From Phycisphaerales bacterium (GTDB lineage: Bacteria > Planctomycetota > Phycisphaerae > Phycisphaerales > UBA1924): a DNA stretch of 63,204 nucleotides. The notes under the pieces are model-generated. The model did no database searches. It was not told where the DNA came from and saw only the letters and a program-made list of their open reading frames with translations. Where the stretch lies: the NCBI GenBank assembly GCA_013360675.1, contig JABWBB010000010.1:1-63204 (forward strand). The letters are read 5' to 3'. Every line of letters starts with the position of its first letter. Position 1 is the first letter of the stretch. Of the stretch, positions 57,458-63,204 are shown one piece after another. The position numbers and the translations under genes are program-made.

Positions 57458-58035
57458 ACGATCACACCCCCGACCGCCCCGCCCCCAAGGACAAGTCGCA
57501 CCGCAAGAGCCCCCAGCGGGCCGACGGCTACGACTTCATGAGCCTCTACACCCTCTCCGATGCGGAACTCGAACGCCGCATCATGACGATGGACGACGAC
57601 GAGTACGCCGCGTTCAGCAAGTGGCACGACGCCCGCATCCGCAAGACGCTCCTGCACTACCGCCGCAAGCTCCCGCCCAAGGAGCAGGAACGCATCTTCA
57701 ACGCCGAACTGCGACGGAGCCAGCCCATGAAGCTCCGCAGCGAGGGCGAGCCCTCCACGCGGCTGGCAGTGTCGGTGATGGATTACCTGTCGGGCATGCA
57801 CCCGCTAGTCTGTCGCTCCCAAGAAGATCGCGAAGACCTCGCCACGGTGCGGGCCATCGCCGACATCATCATGGAGATCATGGTCGAGAACGGCATCACC
57901 GACCGCCATGACGCCGCCAACATCATGGAGATGCGACACGCTGAGGCCGTGCGAGCAAAGCGAGCGGCCCGCAAGCCCCGCCGCAAGAATTCGCGTCCTA
58001 ATCGCACCGGCCGCACGGGAGGGGACCTGTCGTGA
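57454..58035 (+). CDS. Hypothetical protein, coupled gene 2 of 3
   Basis: 193 residues, ATG overlapping the stop of the DUF5681-like gene. Basic N- and C-termini (KSHRKSPQRADG; KRAARKPRRKNSRPNR) flank a helical acidic centre (SDAELERRIMTMDDDEY). Nucleic-acid contact is plausible but not shown. No family recognised. Confidence 0.62.
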   Translation: MNDHTPDRPAPKDKSHRKSPQRADGYDFMSLYTLSDAELERRIMTMDDDEYAAFSKWHDARIRKTLLHYRRKLPPKEQERIFNAELRRSQPMKLRSEGEPSTRLAVSVMDYLSGMHPLVCRSQEDREDLATVRAIADIIMEIMVENGITDRHDAANIMEMRHAEAVRAKRAARKPRRKNSRPNRTGRTGGDLS

Positions 58036-58565
58036 GCCACAACCTTCGCCAACGCATCCAGCGGCTTGAGCATGTGTTGCACGGCCCCGCGTCGAAGGAG
58101 GAAGTGCAGCGGCAACTCGCCGTCGCCCTCACCGCCGGGACGCCCCCGACCGACCGCGAAGCACAACGCCGGTACGACGCGGCCCGCGAAGCGTTCGCCG
58201 TGCTGGGCGGTGATGCTGGCTCTCGATTCTTCTCCCAGAAGGGCGAAGCCATCGGGCGGCTGTTCGTCGTGGTGAGCGAGGAGGAGATGGAGGGCCACCG
58301 CCGCGACGTCCACGAGCAAGGTGTGCAGGCGGGCGAGATATGGCCGCACCCGTGGCCGGAAGGCTGGGAGAGGAACTCCACGTACCTCAACACCGGCACG
58401 GAGTTCCCGCCCCGCACCAAACTCCTCATCGAGAACAACCGCGAACGCCGGTCCATCGACGCCACCGACGTCGAGAAGTACCGCAGCAAGGGCTACCGCG
58501 TCATCGGCAGGGAAGCGGCCCCGACCGAGCGTGACCTTCTGGGCAGGATCGTCCGTCACGATTGA
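58032..58565 (+). CDS. Hypothetical protein with KGY tail, coupled gene 3 of 3
   Basis: 177 residues, GTG start overlapping the previous stop (GTGA). Helical N-terminus (LRQRIQRLEHVLHG), a segment with PHPWPEGWERNSTYL, and the DATDVEKYRSKGYRVIG motif shared with the small protein at 55927. Unrecognised. Confidence 0.62.
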   Translation: MSHNLRQRIQRLEHVLHGPASKEEVQRQLAVALTAGTPPTDREAQRRYDAAREAFAVLGGDAGSRFFSQKGEAIGRLFVVVSEEEMEGHRRDVHEQGVQAGEIWPHPWPEGWERNSTYLNTGTEFPPRTKLLIENNRERRSIDATDVEKYRSKGYRVIGREAAPTERDLLGRIVRHD

Positions 58566-58909
58566 CGGGCAGACTCCTTGCGTCCCGTTCGGCCGACAGG
58601 CCGGGCGGGGCGTTTCAACACAAGCCCTTCACCACGACCAGCACGCGACTCCGCGTGTGAGTTGTCTACTGGCCCGATCTTTGACAACCGAATACGCGGC
58701 TGGACGGAGGGGACGCGGACACCGCCGATCCGGCAGGTTCCTCTCCAGAAAAGGCCCGCTCCCCGGCCCGGCGAAGACGAATGCGCACAATCCCCCAGCG
58801 AATCCCGCGTGGGGTTGCGGGCAAGGAAGCCGCTGCACTTGTCAAGCCGCCGCCGGAGGAAAGAGCGGGTAGACTTTGGCTCTGTCTCGCACTCGTTGGG
58901 AGTTTCACC
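58566..58909. other. 344-bp region without a convincing gene
   Basis: Separates the coupled set from the lipoprotein gene. Open frames here are short and arginine/proline-rich, as expected by chance. A TTGACA hexamer occurs at 58680-58686 without a matching -10 at normal distance. A pyrimidine-rich CTCTCCAGAAAAGG word (58741) resembles other copies within the element. Confidence 0.4.
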
Positions 58910-59389
58910 ATGAAGAATCGAATCGTGTCCGTTATCGTTCTCGGCATCATGTCCGTCGGGCTGTCCGCAGTTGGCGGATGTGCGACGTACAAGGCGAACG
59001 TGACCAACACCCGCACCGTCCCGGGCGTCGAAGTTCAGGTCGCAGAAGCTGGTGGATCGTTCTGGGCTGTGATTGCCAAGAACAACACAAACGATGTCGT
59101 CAAGCTCGTGTGGGATGAGAGCACGTACGTCGCCACCACCGGCGAAAGCGACAGGTTGCTCCGCGGAAAGACTCGCCTGATTCACTCCGGGCAGGCTCAG
59201 CCGACTTCGCCTATTGCACCGGGTTCCGAACTCCGCGAGTACTGCGTCCGCGAGTCCGCTGCCGAGCATGCGCAGTTTGCCGGTGCCCCCGGTGATATCA
59301 ACAAGCCCGCCCGCATCATCCTCGTGTTTGAAATTGGGGGCCGCAAGGTAATGCACGAGTCGTCAGTGCAGTTTACGAAGGGCAAGTAG
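58910..59389 (+). CDS. Lipoprotein of unknown function
   Basis: 159 residues from an ATG with GGGAG upstream. Signal peptide with lipobox VGGC, then a beta-rich domain (VQVAEAGGSFWAVIAKNNTN, VVKLVWDESTYV, PARIILVFEIGG) of the type seen in small envelope lipoproteins. A cargo lipoprotein inside the element might alter the host surface or exclude competing elements (inference). Confidence 0.7.
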   Translation: MKNRIVSVIVLGIMSVGLSAVGGCATYKANVTNTRTVPGVEVQVAEAGGSFWAVIAKNNTNDVVKLVWDESTYVATTGESDRLLRGKTRLIHSGQAQPTSPIAPGSELREYCVRESAAEHAQFAGAPGDINKPARIILVFEIGGRKVMHESSVQFTKGK

Positions 59390-59403
59390 CGGTTGGCGAA
59401 TCT

Positions 59404-60210
59404 ATGTTGTCAGCGATCAACGCAGACGGGCGTGACTGCTTTGCTCCAAGAACAGAAAAGAGCGAAGGGCCGTTTCACTGTCCCGAGTGTCACAAAGAAC
59501 TGGTGCTACGCAAAGGCGCCGTTGTTGTACATCACTTTGCCCACAAGCCGCCAGTAAACTGTGCGTACGGCAGTGGCGAGACCATCGAACACATGCGGGC
59601 CAAGCTGGCGATTTATGAGTACCTCAGTTCATCGCCTCGCGTCTTGAAGCTCGACGTGGAGAAACCCATCGAGAGAAGCGGGATCAAAGTACGGCCGGAT
59701 GTTCGGTGCCTTGTTGACGAAAAGCACTACCTTGGAATCGAGTTTCAAAAGACCTCGCTTGATCCACGCGAAATTGAACGGCGAACCTCAGCCTACCGAA
59801 CGCTGAGTGTGTATGTGTTGTGGATCGTGCCCTGGCCCGCGAAGCTCGTGCATGGCGAGCGATATCAGCCGCGAGAAACGGAGAGGTACTTGCACTCTCT
59901 TTACTTCGGGCGGGTGTTTTTCTGGAAGCCCAGCGTGGGCATTGTGCCCGTCCACTTTGACGATCACTTGATTGACGTTCCGTACAATGAGTGGTATGTC
60001 GAGGGCGGGCACGGCGAAATGGATTCAGGGGGTGGGTATGAGTATCGCTCCAAACGATTCGTCACCCCTTGCGTGAGCCCGCCAGTTTCGATCTTGCAGT
60101 TGGGGCCGGTGATGCGACAAGCCTACACGATGAAGGCACGGAGTCTGCCAGCGGCCTTGCTTTGGTCGATTTCCACGCCGGTTCGTCCCGCCCGAAAGCC
60201 ACCCCAATAA
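59404..60210 (+). CDS. CoiA-like competence nuclease
   Basis: 268 residues. N-terminal zinc-finger-like part FHCPECHKELVLRKG with HHFAHKP and GETIEHMRAKLAIYEYL, the usual opening of CoiA. The PD-(D/E)XK nuclease core follows (VRPDVRC, YLGIEFQKTSLDP), then ERRTSAYRTL. CoiA proteins act on DNA entering during transformation; in elements they may process invading or element DNA. Lower GC than the backbone, consistent with transfer. Confidence 0.78.
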   Translation: MLSAINADGRDCFAPRTEKSEGPFHCPECHKELVLRKGAVVVHHFAHKPPVNCAYGSGETIEHMRAKLAIYEYLSSSPRVLKLDVEKPIERSGIKVRPDVRCLVDEKHYLGIEFQKTSLDPREIERRTSAYRTLSVYVLWIVPWPAKLVHGERYQPRETERYLHSLYFGRVFFWKPSVGIVPVHFDDHLIDVPYNEWYVEGGHGEMDSGGGYEYRSKRFVTPCVSPPVSILQLGPVMRQAYTMKARSLPAALLWSISTPVRPARKPPQ

Positions 60211-60220
60211 TCTTCCCCAG

Positions 60221-60487
60221 ATGCGATTCAACTGTCCGAATTGTGGCCGTCCGTTGGAGTTGCGGCAACCCGCACCCACAGGCATCTATTCGTGTCCATA
60301 CTGCCGGGGTGGCATTCAAATTGTCCAACCGCCCGCACAGCCGAAGAACGAACACACGGGAGCCGCGTCCGGAGCTTTGGGCGGAGCGGTTTTGGGAGGC
60401 ATGATCGGTGGTCCAGCCGGTGCGTTGCTGGGTGGGTTCATTGGGCTACTTGTCGGGGACCAAGCCGACCAGAAAGGCCGACGATGA
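60221..60487 (+). CDS. Zinc-ribbon plus glycine-zipper membrane protein
   Basis: 88 residues. Two Cys pairs, CPNC and CPYC, form a rubredoxin-like zinc ribbon. A Gly-rich hydrophobic segment (GALGGAVLGGMIGGPAGALL) then resembles a glycine-zipper membrane domain. Starts 10 bp after the CoiA-like gene and overlaps the next ATG (ATGA). Confidence 0.72.
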   Translation: MRFNCPNCGRPLELRQPAPTGIYSCPYCRGGIQIVQPPAQPKNEHTGAASGALGGAVLGGMIGGPAGALLGGFIGLLVGDQADQKGRR

Positions 60488-60900
60488 TCGAGTCCACGAT
60501 CACCAAGGTCGGCATCGGGCTGGGCATTGTCCTCATGCTCGTCTACTTGTGGCGATGCCACCGGCTTGGCAAGCGACCAGACCTCGCGATGGCTTCGGTG
60601 TGCGTGCTCACGGGTGGCGGTGCGGCAATCGGTCCGATTTTGGTGCTGAACGCCTTCACGGATACTTTCAAGAACATCCAGCCTAAGCCCGAGCATCTGG
60701 CCCTCGCAGGCCTCGCGATCATCTGGGTAAGTTGGCAGTTTGCACACCGCATATGGCAGCGTGCAGATGATGCGGCACCCTCGCAAACGCCATCGACCGC
60801 AGCACCACTCTCGAACCAGGCGACGACAACGCAGTCAACGACGGCACTTGTGAAGGTCGAAGTAGCCGACGCCGGTCAGCCGCCGATTCCGAAGGCCTGA
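60484..60900 (+). CDS. Small two-helix membrane protein
   Basis: 138 residues, ATG overlapping the previous stop. Two hydrophobic helices (VGIGLGIVLMLVYLW; LALAGLAIIWVSWQFA) with a third weaker one, and a Ser/Thr/Gln-rich soluble tail. Coupled to the zinc-ribbon gene, so the two may form one membrane assembly. Unrecognised. Confidence 0.65.
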   Translation: MIESTITKVGIGLGIVLMLVYLWRCHRLGKRPDLAMASVCVLTGGGAAIGPILVLNAFTDTFKNIQPKPEHLALAGLAIIWVSWQFAHRIWQRADDAAPSQTPSTAAPLSNQATTTQSTTALVKVEVADAGQPPIPKA

Positions 60901-61151
60901 ACGCGGCCCCGGCTGCCGCCTGTCTCCCCCGACACCCGGCCCGGCACCCGGCCCGCCGCCCTCTTTCCCAGAAAATCGCATCAGATTTCCGGCCCGCGAT
61001 TCCCGTCGCATTCGCAACATCCTGCGATTTCAGGGTTGCGGACAGGCCAACCGCAAACACGCTGCCAATAACTAACGGAACCCTTACGGGTTCGCGGCGG
61101 CTGATCCCCGCCGCAACCACCAACCGGGCCAAAGGCCCAGAGGCAGCAAGT
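60901..61151. other. Intergenic region, no gene seen
   Basis: 251 bp of GC-rich sequence with short inverted repeats, including GCGGCGG/CCCGCCGC at about 61095-61115, and a CTCTTTCCCAGAAAA word at 60961. No promoter or terminator is clear. Confidence 0.4.
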
Positions 61152-61613
61152 ATGGCGACGAACACGAACAACGGTCCCCTGTCCGCACTCCTCGCGAGCA
61201 TTCCCGAAGCCGATCGGCCCCGCTGGGAACAGTTCGCCGAAGCGATCATCGCTGAGGCCCGCGAGCAACTCGACGACGCCGTCGGCGAGAGCGTGAGCGA
61301 CGCCATCGAGGATGTGGTCGAGAAGGCTGTCGAGGACGCCGTCGAGAACATCGACTTCGACGACATGGCCGAGGATGCCCTTCGCAATGCGTTCGAGGAC
61401 TACGACATCCAAGAGGACGTCGAGAACGCAGTCGAGAAGGCCATGCGGGATGTGGACATCGACGAGTCTGTCGAACTCGCGATCACCAACAACGACCGCA
61501 TCAACGATCTCGAGCGGTTCGCCGAGAAGATCGACAAGGCCGAGTCTGAGTTTGAGTCGGTGAGCAAGGGCGGATTCGTCCGTCGTCTCCACTGGCTGCT
61601 CACTGGCCGTTAA
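61152..61613 (+). CDS. Highly acidic helical protein
   Basis: 153 residues with GAGG seven bases before the ATG. The centre is a run of helices with Asp/Glu every few residues (VGESVSDAIEDVVEKAVED, IDFDDMAEDALRNAFEDYD) spaced as degenerate repeats of about 11-12 residues. The C-terminus is basic (FVRRLHWLLTGR). Such a charge pattern is found in DNA-mimic proteins and in coiled-coil structural proteins; neither can be decided from sequence. It lies 86 bp upstream of the integrase gene. Confidence 0.68.
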   Translation: MATNTNNGPLSALLASIPEADRPRWEQFAEAIIAEAREQLDDAVGESVSDAIEDVVEKAVEDAVENIDFDDMAEDALRNAFEDYDIQEDVENAVEKAMRDVDIDESVELAITNNDRINDLERFAEKIDKAESEFESVSKGGFVRRLHWLLTGR

Positions 61614-61699
61614 GCCCGCCCCCATTCACAACCAATCGCACCCCACGCCGCCCGGTCCCTTTGGCCGGGCGTGCTGTCTTTCTGACAGGAGATATCACC

Positions 61700-63163
61700 A
61701 TGTATCGCATCGCTCGCAAGTCCCGTCGTGATGACGCCGCCCTCGCTTCCGCCATTCGCACCGCCGCCACCAAGGGCAAGGTGAACGCAGCCACGCTCGC
61801 CCAGCACGCTGGCATCGCCGCCGAAGTCGCCGCCGCGATTCTCTCTGGGAAGAAGAAGCCTCAGCGTGCCGCGTTGACACGGGCCGCACAAGCACTCAGC
61901 ATCGACACCGCCAAGTTCTGCGAGGAGTCCAGCAAGTTCTACGTGGACTTCACCGACCACATCGGCGTGCCCCGCCGCATCCCCGCCACGAGCGACAAGC
62001 ACAGCAGCACCGAGTTCGCCCGCCGATTGGAACTTCTCGTGAACGCCCGGCGGGCCAGCAGCACTCTCACTCCGGAGTTGACGCAGTGGGTTGATTCTCT
62101 CCCAGAAGATGACGCGAAGCGGTTGCTCGCGTTGGACCTCGTGGACTCGGCCACGCTGTCAGCCGTCACGCCGATCAGCGGGCACGTTGACGCATGGACC
62201 GAACACATGCGACGCGAGGGCCGCACCGAGAAGCACATCATCGACGTCGAGCGGCGTGTCCGCGGCATCCTCCAAGCCGGGAGCATCAAGTCGTGGTCGG
62301 CGTTGTCTGTGGCTCGCGTCCAGACCGCGTTGGACAAGTTGAAGGACAAGGGCGGTAACCCGATCAGCACTCGCAACCGCAACGGCTACATGGGTGCGGC
62401 GAAGGCGTTCGCCAACTTCATGGTGCGAGAGGATCGTGCGCAGTTCAATCCTCTCCAGAGGATGCGAAAGACCCGCGTGAGCTCGACGCACCGCCGGGCG
62501 TTGTCGCGTGAGGAAGTGCCGTGGTTGCTCGAAGCGGCCCGGAGCGGCGAGGTTCTCCGCAACAAGCGTTGGAGCGGCACGGGCGAGGATCGGTTCCTCG
62601 TGTACCTTGTCGAACTCCAGACCGGGCTGCGGGCGAGTGCGTTGGGCCAACTGTGCGTGAAGGACTTCCGGCTCGATGATCGCGTGCCGTGCGTCCGTGT
62701 GCCCAAGGCTCTGGAGAAGAATCGCACGGAGAACAACATCCCGCTCCCGCCGCAGGTGGTCACGGAGTTGAAGCGTGCGTTCGCGTTGAAGGCCCCGCAC
62801 GCCCCCGCCCTCAACTGCCCGCGTTGCGGTGACACCGCGTGGATGGTGCGTCAGGACATGACAGCGGCGAAGGCCGCGTACGTGAAGGCGGGCCGCACCG
62901 CCGAAGAGCGTGCGAAGCGTGCCGACGATTCGTTCCTCGCGATCAAGGTTGAGGGTCGCTTGCCCTTCGACTTCCACTCGCTCCGCGTCACCGCTGGGAC
63001 TCTTCTCCAGGAAGCTGGCGTGCCCATCGGCTTTGTGCAACGCATCCTCAACCACAAGACGCTGGCGATGACATTGAACAACTACAACCAGCCGGGCCTC
63101 GACACGCTGCACAAGTTGGTCGCCGCTGCCCCGCCCCTCGCAACCGGCACCGGCCCCGCGTGA
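61700..63163 (+). CDS. Tyrosine recombinase (integrase)
   Basis: 487 residues from an ATG with AGGAGA seven bases upstream. Residues 15-70 look like a helix-turn-helix (NAATLAQHAGIAAEVAAAIL). A core-binding domain follows (about 160-260). The catalytic domain has Arg311 in TGLRASALG, Lys336 or Lys340, His426-x-x-Arg429 in FHSLRVTAG, His452 in LNHKTLAMT and nucleophile Tyr462 in NNYNQP. A CPRC pair at 373-376 marks an insertion. All catalytic residues are present, so it should be active. It probably mediates integration at tRNA-Leu. Confidence 0.92.
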   Translation: MYRIARKSRRDDAALASAIRTAATKGKVNAATLAQHAGIAAEVAAAILSGKKKPQRAALTRAAQALSIDTAKFCEESSKFYVDFTDHIGVPRRIPATSDKHSSTEFARRLELLVNARRASSTLTPELTQWVDSLPEDDAKRLLALDLVDSATLSAVTPISGHVDAWTEHMRREGRTEKHIIDVERRVRGILQAGSIKSWSALSVARVQTALDKLKDKGGNPISTRNRNGYMGAAKAFANFMVREDRAQFNPLQRMRKTRVSSTHRRALSREEVPWLLEAARSGEVLRNKRWSGTGEDRFLVYLVELQTGLRASALGQLCVKDFRLDDRVPCVRVPKALEKNRTENNIPLPPQVVTELKRAFALKAPHAPALNCPRCGDTAWMVRQDMTAAKAAYVKAGRTAEERAKRADDSFLAIKVEGRLPFDFHSLRVTAGTLLQEAGVPIGFVQRILNHKTLAMTLNNYNQPGLDTLHKLVAAAPPLATGTGPA

Positions 63164-63204
63164 CGCCCGCCCCGCCGCGTCTACCCCCGCCGCCGCTGTC
63201 GCCC

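Larger units (their letters stand above)
52178..63204. mobile_element. Probable integrative element at tRNA-Leu, right end outside window
   Basis: The stretch starts at the end of tRNA-Leu(TAA). It holds plus-strand, tightly packed, mostly unknown genes, an AlpA-like HTH protein, a TOPRIM/RepA-type ATPase with an iteron-like repeat field, a DUF5681-like protein, a CoiA-like nuclease and a tyrosine recombinase. No capsid, portal, large terminase or conjugation genes are seen. Base and codon use differ from the backbone, with the genes at 52455 and 59404 visibly lower in GC. No second copy of the tRNA 3' end was found before 63204, so the right boundary is not defined. Confidence 0.7.

Noticed and set aside
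58578..58913. 111-codon open frame before the lipoprotein gene
   Set aside because: Arg/Pro/Ser-rich, no ribosome site, and it overlaps the clear start of the lipoprotein.
63164..63204. Right attachment site of the element
   Set aside because: No match to the tRNA-Leu 3' end (GACTCCCACCGGGGCCA) occurs here or elsewhere after 52177, so the boundary lies outside the window.

Overview
The window is high-GC bacterial DNA whose gene content and protein style point to a planctomycete of the class Phycisphaerae. This is inferred from several signs: secreted proteins end in a Pro-x-Pro-Gly, hydrophobic, poly-Arg tail; one secreted protein ends in paired Asp-rich GTPDDADV calcium-loop repeats; SecA is very long; and there is a basic-tailed HU-like protein, a CXXCG-type DUF2752 protein and a secreted vanadium haloperoxidase. 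No rRNA is present, so the assignment rests on protein features only.

Bases 1-1550 hold the headless end of an isochorismatase/SGNH hydrolase. It meets the 3' end of a two-partner secretion exoprotein gene, out of frame, inside a proline-coding GC repeat. This is either a chimeric assembly join or a real rearrangement. The exoprotein and its Omp85-type transporter (1347-6952) form a TpsA/TpsB pair.

Bases 7000-52000 look like ordinary chromosome. Regions in order: a small lipoprotein, a tail-tagged secreted protein and a SpoIIE-type phosphatase; an arginine cluster argC-argB-argF-argG on the minus strand; a PhoD-like phosphatase, a DUF899 protein, a LolCDE/MacB-like ABC exporter and gcvH; a CHRD protein, an adenylate kinase relative, a VOC protein and two DUF1801 proteins; tRNA-Pro(CGG), a pseudopilin and secA; a stand-alone NrdJ C-terminal-like domain, a 2-hydroxyacid dehydrogenase, an EEP phosphatase and an HU-like protein; cstA, psuG, a large secreted protein, a response regulator and PBP4; photolyase, aminotransferase, alcohol dehydrogenase, small membrane proteins and glycerate 2-kinase. 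Near the end a secreted protein of 15 six-cysteine repeats (46330-48453) stands divergently beside a VKOR-DsbA-DsbA fusion (48681-50579). These two are probably substrate and disulfide-forming enzyme. A tail-tagged vanadium haloperoxidase follows.

From tRNA-Leu(TAA) (52093-52177) to the end of the window the style changes. Genes become mostly plus-strand, small, coupled by ATGA/GTGA overlaps and largely unrecognisable. The recognisable ones are an AlpA-like HTH protein, a TOPRIM plus RepA-type ATPase, a DUF5681-like protein, a CoiA-like nuclease and a tyrosine recombinase. I read this as an integrative element in the tRNA-Leu gene whose right end lies beyond the window. The 3' end of the TOPRIM/RepA gene carries about eleven copies of a CGGCCAA core in both orientations and all three codon phases, ending in a large hairpin. 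This is the best candidate for a replication origin and the most unusual DNA-level feature seen. No capsid, portal or large terminase is visible, so the element is not an obvious prophage.
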